A DNA stretch of 64,000 nucleotides, from positions 27,054,425-27,118,424 of the forward strand of contig CAIIXF020000010.1 in the NCBI GenBank assembly GCA_903813345.2, read 5' to 3'. The first letter of the stretch is position 1, and each line of letters begins with the position of its first letter. This DNA is from Owenia fusiformis (taxonomy: Eukaryota; Annelida; Polychaeta; Sabellida; Oweniidae). Shown here in pieces: positions 15,801-30,800 of the stretch. The notes under the pieces are model-generated. The model did no database searches, was not told the origin of the DNA, and saw nothing but the letters and a program-made list of their open reading frames with translations. A program made the position numbers and the translations under genes.

Positions 15801-18800
15801 AAATAATATCGTATAAGATGGCATTTTGGAAGAAAGGTGGTACTGTATCATGGCACATGTGAGTGACTGCTAGTAGCATGGCCATCCAAAACATATCTCA
15901 CTGTCAAGCCTGATTTTGCTCACACTCTCTCTTTAAAAGTGATTTTTCAGAACAAATTTTTAATCATTAACAGTTAATTAAATAAACAACTTACTGATTG
16001 TAAGTCTCTTATATTGAGAGAAAAACATGACCATATCAATTTGATAAAGTGCCAGGTGATACGCATTGTGATTGAGATGATATATTATGATTCAGATGAT
16101 ATACTGTGATTGCTATGATACACTGTGATAGAGATGATATACTGAGATGTTTTGAATGAGATGATACACTGTGATTGAAATGATAAATTTGACATGTGAT
16201 ATGATGTGACTGAGATGATAAGCTGTGATTGAGATGATACATTAGACATGTGATATGTTGTGATCGATATGATAATCTGTGATTGAGATTATACACTATA
16301 CATGTGATACGCTTTGATTGATATGATAAGCTGCAACTGAGATGATATGCCAGGGCCGTCAGATGGGGGGGTGCGATGGGTGCGACCGCACCCCCCTTTG
16401 TCACCCCACAAAATAAATTTGAAAAAAAAAATTTTGTAATTTTTTTTTCATTGACTCATACACTTTGAAAGTACCCAGAAAGTACCAAATAGCATCTTAA
16501 AATTGTAAAATTTTCTAGGGGCATCGGCCACCCCTCACACCCCCCACAAAACAATGGAAAAGTTCTAAATTTATTTTAGTGTTTTGTCTCAGACACTTTT
16601 GAAGTGCCCAGACATCATCAAATAGCTCCTTGATATAGTTAGTGTTTCTGGGGGACTTGCTCCCCCTCTTGCATCTTGCACTTGCATTGCCCCCCCTCTG
16701 GCGCCCCTCCCCCCTCTGGCGCCCCCCCCCCCACCCTTGACCCCCCCCCCAAAAAAAATATTGTAATTTTCTCAAATTCTTTAATTGACTCATACACTTT
16801 GAAAGTGCCAAGAAAGCACCAAATAGCGTCGTAAAATTGTAAAATTTTCTAGGGGGAGTGGGCCACCCCTCACACCCCAAACAAAACAATGGAAAAGTTC
16901 TGAATTTGTTTTATGTATTGTCTCAGACACTTTTAAATTGCCCAGACATCATCAAATAGCTCCTTGATAAAGTTAATGATTCTGGAAAACTAACACTTAC
17001 TCGCCCTCTGGCATCCCCACTCCCCAAACACCCCCCCCCCCAAAAAAAAATTGAGATTTTTCAAATTTTTTTATTGACTCATACCCTTTGAAAGTGCCCA
17101 GAAAGCACCAAATAGCATCTTAGAATTGTAAAATTTTCTTGGGAAATAGGCACTTTTAGGCACAGACACTTTTAAAGTGCCGAAACTTCAGCACCTTGAT
17201 ATTGTAAATTTTGATATGGGGGACAAACACTTGCTCCCCCTCTGGCACCCCAGCCCCACCTCTCTCTCTGGCACCCCTCCCCCTTTGACACCTCCAAAAT
17301 TTGAAAAAATTGTGATTGTTTTTCAATGTTTTTATTGACTAATACACTTTAAAAGTGCCCAGAAGCACCAAATATCATCTTTAAATTGTAAAATTTTCTA
17401 GGAGAGTTAGCCACCCCTCACATCCCCCACAAAACAAAAGAAAATATTCTGAATTTCGTGTATTATCTCAGACATTTTTTAAGTGCCCAGACATCATCAA
17501 ATAGCACCTTGATATGGTCAATGTTTCTGGGGGACAACCCCTTGCTCCCCTACTGGCACCCCACCCCACTTCACCCTCTCATCCTCTTTGACACCCCCAA
17601 AAGAATTTGAAAAAAATTCACATTTTTCTTATTGACTCATAACGCACAGGCGTACCAGATGATTGCAAATTCGCTCCAAATACAACCAAATTTCAAAATT
17701 TTCCTGGGGGAGAACCCCCAAACCCCCTTGAATGCTCGGTTTTTTATTCACTCAACTCTTATTCCTGTGGTGGTGGCGTACTACTTACAAACTTACACTT
17801 TGAAAGTGCCCAGAAAGCACCAAATAGCATCTCAAAACTGTAACATTTTCTAGGGGGAGTGGACCACTCCTCATACCCCCACAAAACAATTGGAACGTTT
17901 GGAAGTTGCATTTGTTAATTCCAAACCAATATAGGGAGTAACTGACCCCCCCCCCCCTCCCTCTGTCTTACGCGATTTGATTTACGCGGCAAAAAAAGAC
18001 AATTTTATATTCTCTTTAGTAAGCTAAAAACCGCACCCCCCTTGGAGAAAAGTGTCTTACGGGCCTGTATGCTGTGATTGAGATGTTACACTGTGATTGA
18101 GATGATATGCTGTGATTGATATGATACACTGGGGATGTGATACGCTGTGATTGATATAAGCTCAGTGTACAGTTTGACTGGTCATGTCTTTTTAAGCTCA
18201 AACTAGAGAATACAGTCTTGGAGATTTAATCTATACTGAAATCAAAAAGACTGAGCACTATAAAGAAAATCAGCTTGACCAGGGTGACATGTTCTGCATG
18301 GCTCAGGTGCAAGATAAGAAGTTTAGGAACCTGCTTGCCGTTTATGTTGAAATAATGTTCCTGGCACACCATGTCCACGACGTCTTCCTGCTCGAATGAC
18401 ATGAACCCAAAGCCTGCATGTGGCCAATGGGAAAACAGGTCAAAGGTCAACTTGTATTATATGGTAAACAATATTGAAGCTTAGCAAAGTCTACTCAGCA
18501 GTGATGGGTAAGATATAAGAGATTAGGAGAATATAATATAAAAGGTAGCAATGGCATGAAATGGTATTACATATGTGGCTAATACTACCTTGGTCCATGC
18601 CAGCTACCTTAAGTGCATAGTTGTGAATGGAAGTGTGCTTGGGTAGTATAGTATATTATATTATAATGCTATCAAGTAATAAGAACCAAAGGGAACCCAT
18701 GACCTATGTAATCACACTGTTAATTGTAACAGTATGAATTTTGTAAAGAAAAACTATCCCAAATTCTGAGTAAATGTCAAAAGTCGATATGTAACTAGTT

Positions 18801-21800
18801 ATTGTTTATGCCCATCGCAGCTGATAAGCCTCATGTGGTAGTTCTCATATTTCTGATAATATATCAAAAATGAAAAATAGGACTTTTTCATGTTAAAATT
18901 GTAATTTTCTCAAAAGTCAGGACTTGAGAAACAGCAAAATCAAAAACTGAAACTCCGAGAGTAATGTTATTTCAAAAGATGTATCTTTTCTTATTTGTAT
19001 CTTCAATTTTGACAAGCGGGAATGATATTTTGACAATAAGGGCAAAAATTTGGATTCAGCATCAATGTTGAGAAAAAAACTGGTATAACATTCACTAGCA
19101 GATTTAGTACTATTGTGAATAGCAAGAAATGATAATTACATAATTGTACAGAATGATGGATTGAAACTTTCACCAAAATTTTTGAAAAGAGAAAAGGATT
19201 TTAGCTTGGGGTTATCAAAATAACATATTAGACTCCCCCCCCCCCCAGGTATGTATGTGTTGAGTTTAGAAAGTATTAGAATGATAAGTATGTAGAATGT
19301 GTGTACTTCAGAAAATAAGTAGTATTAGTAAGTTAAATATGTGAATATTGAGTAGAATGTGTGTATATTGAGTAGAATGTATGTATATTGAGTAGAATAT
19401 GTATATATTGAGTAGAATATGTGTAAATTTAAGAAGAATGTGTGTATATTGAAATGTGTATTGAGTAACATGTATGTGTATTAAGTAGAATAAATGTATA
19501 TTGAGTAAGTTGTATGTTGCATGTCAAAACCGATTTGGCAAATAACAGCCTTACCATGAAAATCCATATATAGAGTAGAATGTGTGTATATTGAGTAAAA
19601 TATAAGAATATTGAGTAGAATATGTGCATATTGAGTAGAATATGTATTTATTGAGTAAAATGTGAAAGATAATTCAGAGACCAATGGGAACAGAGAACCT
19701 ATCACACATGTTAGTTTTTGGCAAGTTACAAAATTCTACAAGGCAAAATATCAAAATTCTTAAAGCAAAATAGCAAATCTGTATTTCATGGTTGTTTTGG
19801 GTTATTTTCTCAAAATATGAAAATCATATCATTATATTATAATAATAATTAAGCACTTGCATTGCATTGTTTTGGATGTTTATCTAGCTGGAAGAATTCC
19901 ATGAATGAAAAATATTGCTCCTTATGAAAACATAAGTTAATGCTAAAACCATGAATTTCGCCAAAAACTGAAAAAGAACTGATTTCAAAATTCTGTGTAT
20001 TTCTAAAAATTAGTTCTGCATTTTGCAAAGAAAATCTAGCATGTGTGATAAAGTAATAAAGGCATAATATATTTTCAAAGGTGTAAAATCAACAGTAGGA
20101 AAAATGGAAAATGAAACTGAGGTCGTAAGAAAATGTGTGTGATTGCAAGGATAAAAATCACATGACGTAGATTTATGGCGTTTAGTGCAAATACTGGCAC
20201 TACATTTTGAAATAGTGCAAATACGTCATATGTTTGTCACCCTGAAATTAATGTGTAATACTGGAGTAAAATTTGCTAAGCTTGAGTAGCCAACTACTTA
20301 GTCTAGTGTTCACTACAGTTTCTGCAACACCTAATTGTCAAATACTAGGAAAATACAAAAATCCACACATAAGCATATTAAAATGTAAGCACACACAACA
20401 GCTCGGGAAACCAACCATAAACTACAGTCACTACCTTATCATACTACCACATTCTCAGTTAAAGAAATTGTAGGTTGGACGCACAAATGTTTCAATAATG
20501 TTTTGAAGGTTTAAAAGATGGCAGCATTGCAGTTGATACTTGGTCTCCCAGTGTTACTTCATTTATCCAGTACAGGTCGAAGAGTAAAATTAAAGAATTT
20601 AAAAACAGGTTCAGAACATGAAAATCTTAAAAATCTTACATTATTCTAAAAATATCAACCCACGAACCATTGCTAGGATAAGGGACAAATAAATGAAGTA
20701 GATAGTAGAAGATTTACATATGTATATAATTGTTTAAATATTCCTATTACTTTTATTATATATATTATATCAAACTCTATACATGCTCATGCAGCCAGTA
20801 CTTGGTTTTCTTAACCTAAGCCAAACATTTTGGTTGTACAAAAAGAACATGTAAGCTTTAACTAAGTCCCTACATTGTGATCTTAGAATATAGCTGTGCA
20901 TCTACATGTAAGGTTCAACACTAAGATGCACAGCAAAAAGGTGCATTTCAGCAGTGCCTTGTTTATACACTTTGATCTCATAGAAGCCTTCACATATACA
21001 AAAATATCTAGCAAGTGATTTATCTCTATAGTTTATCACTTGAACAGGTCAAAATAAACACACAGGACCCTTGGATTAAGATAACCATGATTATTTTCAC
21101 ATTCTGGTTAATAAATCATGAAATTATCTATTTTATTCACCTTAAGGTGATTTGCTTAAACCTAGTTAAACAAGAAAGACATCTTCGTTTAAAGTGACTT
21201 ATACAGATATATTGAAACATTAACAATATATTGAAACATTAACATTATATAGGACATTTAGCTTTTTAAACGAAACCAGAAAAAAATCAATTTTTATACT
21301 GTCATCTCACCTTGTAAAATAGTGACTGAGTAAATATCAAAATCAATGAAATAATAAATGTGTCAATTAATTTTGTTTACAACTAGTTTGTATTAAACGC
21401 ACTACTATAGTATCATACATGTACTGCATGTGATTGATTTTTAGTGCTGATTGTACAGATTGCATGCTTGTTCGAATTTGATATACCGAATTGGATATTT
21501 AGGCTTTTTAAGATTTTTTTTTATTATTATTTTGTAATATAATCATTATTAAATATTACATTTACACACTAGGGGGTATATCAGTGCATTATCAAAAATT
21601 GGAAAAACCCTAAATATGTTCAATTTATATGAATTGAGCATGTTCAATAGTAACATCTTCCAATCGTTTTGTTCATAAGGGTCTGAACATTGTTTTTTAT
21701 TACTGTGAACTGAACACTTATGCCATTAGCAAAGGGCTTTTGGGTATTATTTCCAATTAGGACATGTTAATGATAGGGCTGCTATTTGTGTAATATCAAT

Positions 21801-24800
21801 AAAGCAATAGCTAATCTCAATTATAGGAACTGCAGGCAAATATGTTATGATTACTAGATATAAGTATTTCATAATTGGAAGCAAATGGAGGTCTGGAAAC
21901 CAGATCTCTATCCTGCAAGCCATCTCTCATGATGTCAGTATAGACTTATTTTATTGATCAAACTTATGTCACCACAACGCGTTAAAAGATGCAGTTATCC
22001 CACGATTATTATGTTATCAGCAAATGGCATTTCTGATATCATAGAGATCCATAAGACATATTCCTTAACTCGCTTATAAGACAAAAAATATTAGAAACGC
22101 ATTTAATACAGTTTGATCATAATACTTGTTATGGTTGCGATTAAATTATCAATACAAGTACAGAAAAGTATGGGACCATTTCTTATGATATTATTTCATC
22201 CATTTCATCAGTTTACATATTAATACTCATTTCTATACATGTACAAATACGATCTTGTCTGGAAACACAGAAAAGCAGATTTCCCCAAAACAAGGCAGGA
22301 CTAATAGTGTAAATTACCAGCATGAAGCCCCATAAAGCGGAAATGAGCTTTAACTTCAGATGAATTGCAGTTTTCATTTGTCAGAAAATTGTTGAAGTGA
22401 GAAGACAAGGCAAATCTGACTGAAAAATATATACATTAGAGATGAAATGTTATTAGTATATTTAACCTCTTGAATCCCAGACTCTAAAATCGGTTGAAAC
22501 CAGAGAATTTTTCATTTTTGCCACCTTTTGACATTTTACTATATACGTATACAATTTTAGATGCTCAACTTAGTGAAATTAGTCGGCAGAGATCATTTCT
22601 ACACATTTTAAAACAATTTTTGTGTAAATTGGTCGAAAATTTTTCAAATAGGAGCAATTTTAGTGAAAAAAATGTGAAGGATTTTCTCGTCACTCTGGGT
22701 TTCAAGGTCATTTCTGAGGTGACGAGAAATCTCGTCAATCCAGGTAGTCAAGAAGTTAAAGAATAAAATGAAGAGAGAAGATTTTTAGCTTAATGAGAAT
22801 ATAAACAATGAATCAATAGAAGACTTTAGTGAATTGCCCATTTATCATCATCATCTGGGGCATGAGATGTTGCAATTATTATTATGCCACACGTCTCTAA
22901 ACCTAACACTATGAGTCTATATTATCTTCAGCAATAAATATTTTTTCCTTGCTGCATTATTCTTCAACAGGCAATTTAACAACAAAAAATATAAGCTTAC
23001 AAATGGCAACTGTATCACCATGATAATTTGAATACTGATATATCACATGGGCGACAGTGAACAGCTTTGGGAGACATGAAAATGCAGCTAGTGAATATAA
23101 TTTCCATGGAAGTGCTGCTAAACCCACAGCCATGTAGATCTTTCACATCAGTGTACAATTATTGCTCCCATAATAGGATAACACAAATGTCATGTCGTGG
23201 AAAAAGCAAGTATCTACTAATCTTGTATTGTTTTGTCATACAGGGGTATTACATTTACTACATCCCCTGCAAACAACTCATTTTTGCAATGGACAGTTTC
23301 CTTTGAATCCGGATAGTAAATGTAAAAAATATTCAATGACGCAAAATCAAAATTCAAGATTGCTACCTAAAGGTTGATCAACTCTAGAATTGGATGCTAT
23401 CTACAGTATAACAGATTTGAATTTAGGCTGAAGGACACATTTCATGCAACTGCAATGACAAGAAAAAACATCACTCAAAATGATTATTTTAAGATATAAA
23501 TAATAAATGAAAAATGCCTCTCAAAAGTTAATCTGATCTAGAACTAGAGCCTATCTCACAACTGTACCATGTAATTTCACCAATATGCCAATACATATTC
23601 AGTCACTAGTTTGCCGTTCAAACTCATGTCCAATTTAGAACTGACAGAAAAGCAGTTTCCCGGGAATTTTAATGACAAGTTTTACCCCAAAATATGTAGA
23701 AATTCAAAATGGCAGCCATGTGATATTACCCAGCATGTACAGGGCCAATTGCTTTTATCTTGAAGACAAGATCTCTTGTGCTTCCTACCAGCCATCAATT
23801 CAAGATGACAACACTAATACTATAATACCATAGCACTTTCCAAGTGCCAATAATAAAGACTGTGTTACAAAGTACAAAGTAATGGTGTCAATATCTATCA
23901 TAAAATGTGTGGAAAATAGTTATATTCATTTTTCATGAATTCTTATGTGGAAAACAGCACAACTGCTAAGAGAAGGAGTAACTACGATGCGTTTTTTGAT
24001 AATTATTCATCAATTATATAAAATTTTCAAAATTTTTGCTATCAACTTATAAGAGGTGTCGGATACTTCTTTTTTTATTCTTTAACTAATTTACTGAATT
24101 TTGAAACATCTCCATAAATTATACCAAATGGTTAAGAAATATTTTTCACAATGTTAATAAAGTCAGAGGTCCGACAATTTTTGAAATATCTGATACTGTT
24201 ATCAATTTGCTGATTAAAGTGATATCAATCTTATTAACCATGCGATTTCACATACTTATCAATTATCATTTAGTCATTATTCATCAAAGAGACATCTCCC
24301 TTGAAGAAGTGATTGACCACACTAAGCTAAATTATACACAGCCTTAGTTATCTAATGAAAAAAGTAAAGAAATTAGAAGCACAGGGAACTATCCTGAAGT
24401 TATCATCACAAATCGTCAAAAATAGATATAAAGCATGTGCTCGTATATTTCAGCATGTTCATAATATGTAATTGGAAATTAAAAATATTTTGGATGGGCA
24501 TTAGTTACTAATGTGAATTGTAGATACCAGGTATCATATAGATACGTATGTATTAATACCACTCAAAAACACTTATGAACTAAAGTGTGTGTATGAGCTG
24601 TCTTAATCAACAGAATCAAAGGTTAAAAGTGAAACCTTCAAATACCGAAAAAACAGCAACTCTACGGAGAAGTAGATCCAACTGAGCGAAACATATACAT
24701 GTACTATCAAATCATTCTTAGGTTTACATGTTTATAAAGCAGTTTTCTTCTAAATATGACCCAAGTTATTAAACAGACACTAGACATGAGAAATGGAAAA

Positions 24801-27800
24801 ACAAAAGCTATTTAAATTGGATGACCATATCAAATCCTTTCTAAAGGAAAGGTGCTATCCATAGGTGTTCAGGCAATGAAATTGGAACCAAATCTGCCAA
24901 CCAGTATTTCAGTGAACAATGATTAAATTCTTTACAGAATGGTGCTGATTTTAAATTGAGTGGCCATGCTGAAATTTTTTCTCAAGCAGGTTCTATTCCC
25001 ACGAGTCTTTCTATATAATTTGAAGATACTCTGATAACAATTATGAGTTTAAACACTTATGGAAATACAGACAGATGAACGAATGGAGGGACCACATCTC
25101 TAATCTATATCCCTACATAATGTTGTTAGATGGGATTATAAATTATGTTCACAGTGCAGTACAAAATAATCAGATATATGAGGATTAAAATTTAAAAAAA
25201 TGAAAATATCATATCAAGTAAAAAGAAAAAATACCAAATCAATATTATAATTTGTTTCAGTCTATTCTTTATCAAAATCAGTATAATTGAAATGTTTAAG
25301 ATAAATCTCATTGAAATTATGTTCTCCAGACTTATCTACTAGTCATTGATTAAGTGAAAATATATTTGATTAAGCGACAATTATTTATGGCACACTGAAT
25401 GATTTGTTACCTCGGTGACCTCACTAATGTTTCTCTTGTAACAAAAATGATGATATCTCAAATAAGTCCTAGCTGTACAAAGAGTAGAAGAGCCATATAT
25501 CAGAGAATTATACACTTGAACTGTACTGTCCACAAGAGCTTAGTGGAGCATAGAGAAGAAAGTCCCATAACTATCAATAAGCACAGCTAGCTTAATGAAA
25601 CTGTTCCCAGAGTGTTCATTAGTCTCATCCACTGTTTTACACAGATTTGAACGTGGGAAAAAGCACTGAGAAACACAGGGGTTTTCAAACAACATTCAAT
25701 GAATATGAGGATAAATTCAGATTAGATCATTTGGCTGATGACACACAGATGGGTGCATTACATGAAAAACTAGCAATATCATAAAATTTAGGTTAAGAAT
25801 TTAATATTATTTTAAAAAATAATGTTAGAAATACCAATGCTGTCTCTATAGGGAAAATACACCTGGAATTATGCCCCACTTTCTATTATTGTACATTCAG
25901 AAATAAAAATTGCCAAAGCTTATATTTTCAATTCCATATGTAACCCGAAGGCCTAACATGAAATACAAATGTTAGTTAAAAAAGATCCACTTCCCAGCTT
26001 AATTATAGTGCATTTTGTTATATCCTAGTATACAGTTATTGCCAAAGGGCAGTAACACATTCAATTTACATTTTATTATTAGCCTAACAACAGAACAGAT
26101 TTTAATGACTTCAATTCAACTGCAATTTGTTAACTTCATAACTGTATTTTTATATGTAGGGTGGGTCACAAAAAGCGACACTGTAATATTGTTAAAAATG
26201 TAGGATGAAATAAATAAACTTAATATGTTAAAAGATGGGTAAGGGAATTGGCTTTAACATGACAAGCAAATGGATAGATGATTTCTTTATATCGGTATTC
26301 GTTAAATGACAGGATTAAAACGATAAAACATGCATCATTTGCTTTGGAGCTTTAAAACATACATTCATAAATGCCCAAACTTTGTATCATCCTATTTTAT
26401 TGGCCCACCTTGTATATTGGAAGAAAGGAAATTAAGCACTAAAATAAACAATTATCTCTCATAATTGCTACATACAGATCGGCAAAACCTCTGATTGCAT
26501 GGCTCATAATATCCCATCATCATAAGTATGTTCGTTAATGCTATGAAATAATTGCAACATTAAAATTATGTCCATAATTAAAATATATATGAATTATGCA
26601 TGTGAAAAATAAATGGAGTGTAAACTATCATACCAAATGAAAGCTACCTTTGGAAAGGATAAACTCATGTGAGATAAACTGCAGTTTACATCTATAAATG
26701 TCAAAATGTGATATTTTCAGACAATAATCAATTTTATTTGTCCAAAAATTAATGATGGTTGGAAAGACAAAAGCACCAAAAAGATGCAAAGTTAATTTCT
26801 TGGATCAACATGTTAGTTTATACACTGAAAAGCTGAAGCCAAAAAATAATAGCCATCGCCATTCACATTGTCAAAACAGCGCTTTTAAGGTCTATAATAT
26901 GAAGGCCTACAATTTCATAACTCCCATCAAAATCTGAGGCTGTCAAAATCTAAATGCCCTAAACTTTGGTTATGTTATGAAATATTATCATATGTGTAAT
27001 ACGGACTAAGGATAAGCAGGTAAGAACTGAAGACAGAGGGCTTTGAAATAAAGCCACAGACTGAACACATACAGTGTAAGAACTGAAGACAGAGGGCTTT
27101 GAAATAAAGCCACAGACTGAACACATATAGTGTAAGAACTGAAGACAGAGGGCTTTGAAATAAAGCCACAGACTGAACACATACAGTGTTCAAAGCATGT
27201 TGCCCCAACAATTTCAAACCACATGAGAAAGAAGTTATTGTATTTCTTTGTGCCTTGATATAGCCATAAATCTAAGTTACAATTTCATTTGCGTTAATCA
27301 ACATTTGACAGTCCTATTTTTTCTCCATATTGGCAATGGAACAAATATTATGGCTGAAACGTGACAGAATTGGCATAACATCCCAATACTGTTTATATTG
27401 GATGACATGCTGTTGATTATTTGTTGTAATTAAGCAAGTCAATCAGACAGGCAAAATATCCTTTCAGTAAACATGACCTGTAGTACTGTAGAATGCAATT
27501 ATAGACAATCAGCATAAACCAGATGTTTTGATAAAGAGAGCTAGTTTGTTAGGTTTAAATATATCAAATGTTGGGAGGTATTTATTCTTGCTAAATTCCT
27601 CAAATTAAATCTTCGCCAATTTTCAAATTATGCCAAATTCGCCAAAATTAAATAGCACACTGTGTAATGCTAATTGCTAACATAATTTTCCCACTCACTA
27701 TCAGACTATAGGGTAGGCATACGATGAATCCATGACCTGATGTTAAATCAAAAAAAACAATTTCCAATATACAGGGTACCACAAAACTATGTCACCCCCT

Positions 27801-30800
27801 CTACAGCTAAAACAACTGTATGATGTTTAATCAAATATTTAATCAAAGGAAGGTTATAATTTCCTTTCAGATGACACATTATATATCATAAAATAGCTTT
27901 TGCTATGGAGGGGATGCCTTTGTTTTTTGTCACCCTGTACTGTGAGTCCTTATTACTTAACCTGAGCCTCAAGTCTAAAAGCCTGTAGTCAGACAAGTAA
28001 ATCCATTTCAGCTACTAATGTTAATTGAGATGAGATCATTGATTGATTAATTAAAGCACTGTAGAACCTACAAATGCACTGTGACCTTTAAATGCTTAGT
28101 TGACAATTCTACACTCCCTCCAAATCACTTAGTATTCATTTGAGACTGTATTAAAGCCTATTAAAAAAGTTTGACATTACAAGTTTCTCAATGTCACAGA
28201 CTTAGCATAGAGCTCCCAAAAAGCTGACTCAGAGCCACCTTGCATAGAGCTCCCAAAAAAACTGGCTAAAAGCTACCTTGCGTAGAGCTCCCAAAGACCT
28301 ACCATGGAATGAAAATTTATCAAAGATCTCTGATCTCATGAATTAGCATAATAAAGTACGAGAGATAGCGAAGACCTTTCAAAAGGCTACTAAACAGCTA
28401 GCAAAGAGCTATCAAAAAGGTTACATAGAGTGACCAGGGGTCAAGTCTAATATCTCCAATTTGATATATTAGAAACTGATTGTATTTTTTAATCCATTCT
28501 AGGTCGTACATCAAATGTTACACATACCCAGAGATTAAAATCATATAAGTCACGAAACAAATGTCTCAAGCAAATGTAACTAACAGAATAAATAACAGTC
28601 ATTTAATGGATAGAGACCTTGCTACAAGGCAAAGTAGGGACATCTACAAACAGACAGCTTTTATTAAAGCATTAACAAAATTGCACTATGATTTATATTG
28701 GGATCAACTAATAATTGCTGATAAAGACAGAATTTATTTGAAATGAATGAGGAGAATATAAATAGCACTGCGGTTTACGTATTTGCATATAGGTCCCTCG
28801 GCCTCAAGAAGAGCATATGCAACTTTGGTACATCAATCTTAAAAAATCAGTTTGGATCAGTTTTGGAACATTTGAGATAGAGAAAACAATGCACTGAAAA
28901 AACTTCTTAGTTTCTTTTTAAAAGAAGACTTATATTTGTGCAAATTGTTAAGAAACAATATCTCATGCTTCTTACTATTTATGAAATATGGATTTGAATA
29001 ATCTTGTTCATAGCAACCTGCGATCGCAAAATGTCACGGTGAAGTAAATCACATTGTAAAGAACATTAAACAAGGTAAAGCAGTCAGAGAAGATCTTCCC
29101 TCTGAAGTATTTCAAAATACACAGTTATCAGATATCTTAGGAATTGTTCATTTATGAATGCTTGCTTGAAACCTATCCATTTGCAATTCAGAAAGCGCCA
29201 AACATTTTATACTTGAAAATAAGGCTGATGAAACTGAGACTTTCATTTTTGCGGCTGATTATTTCAAAGCACAAAGTTCATTCAAAATCTACCAGCTAGA
29301 TATGAACTGGCTTATGGGCCATGTAAACCAGCATAGAATATGCAAATTAGATAGATACATATATGTATACATACATATATCTATGTATTCATGCATATAT
29401 ATATATTATATGCCAGCACAGAATATGCAAATTAGATAGATACATACATTATTATATGTATTCATATATATGTATGATATATATACAAGCATGGAATATG
29501 TTAATTAGATAGACTAGATACATATATAGAACTAGATACAGAACAATTAATTTATTAGTTGGCATAGCATATGTTAATTAAATAACAATAATTCATGAAT
29601 ATCTTACATTGAGATATCTATGAATATGCTTTAATTTATGAGATATATGTGTATTGTATACATGTTATATATGTATGTATTTGTATATATCTTCTTAGCT
29701 GGTCCCCAGTCCCCAGTTCCCAGTTTGAGATATCTATATGCTATATATAATATGTATGTATTTGTATGTATATTTTAAGAAGGTCCCCAGTCCCCAGTTC
29801 CCAGTTTGAGATATTTATATGCTATATATAATATGTATGTATTTGTATGTATCTTTTTAAGAAGGTCCCCAGTCCCCAGTTCCCAGTTTGAGATATCTAT
29901 GTTTGTGTATATATGTATTTGTATGTATCTTATAAGTTGGTCCCCAGTCCCCAGTTCCCATTTTGAGATATCTATGTTATATGTATGTATGTATCTTCTA
30001 AGCTGGTCCCCAGTCCCCAGTTCCCAGTTTGAGATATCTATATGTAGGTATTTGTATTAAACATTGACAGAATATGAAATGAATATAGCATCGTAACAAA
30101 AAAGTACAATTGTAAATCTAATATGTACGTGTATTAAACATTGACAGATATATATTTATGTAATTAACAATTGTCTTCAAATATCAAGGTAAAATAACCG
30201 AAATGTTATCTGAGTAGTATTACTCCAGTATATTGCATGTTTAAGTTATCTAATATTTATGAGCATTTTAAAACCTATTTTTTGACATACAGCATCAATC
30301 AATTTGTACAGATTTTTATTCTTCTGTTTGGGTTTGAGCTGCTAGTTCATAATGAAGGTGTTATATTTTTTCTCTATCTGATCTAATACTGGCCACATGA
30401 GCACACCAGGTAGATATCAGTTACACAAACTTTAGAGCAACGTTTAACATTAAACTTGTATATTTAAGTTCACTGAGTTACCCTATATGTGGAAATAAAA
30501 GACATTAGCGCAATCAGCAGACCAGGGGGGGGGGGGTCGCGATTGCCAAATTTTTGCTATTAGCTAGAAGCTTCAAACAAAATACATTTTAAAGCTCTTA
30601 TTTTTATTGGTCATCGCCCCGCCCCTCCTGGCTACGCCTATGATAGGTATATAGGTCAAAAATGGTAAGCCATGCATGTATTTGGCGATTGAAGATTTTG
30701 TAAATGTTATGTAATGAATGAGGATAATTAATAAATAAATAAAAAAAAAAAAAAATGGTAAGCGGCAATGGTCATAGTATGTCTAAAAATATAAGTGATT

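Noticed and set aside
16515-16889. 124-codon Gly/Arg-rich minus-strand open frame
   Set aside because: It runs over the C-rich repeats inside the 1.7-kb transposon; composition reflects homopolymer tracts.
22494-22766. 90-codon plus-strand open frame
   Set aside because: Lies within the TTAA-flanked MITE and resembles no protein.
26959-27224. Three overlapping minus-strand frames with repeated VALFQSPLSSV peptides
   Set aside because: Same 56-bp tandem repeat read in three phases.
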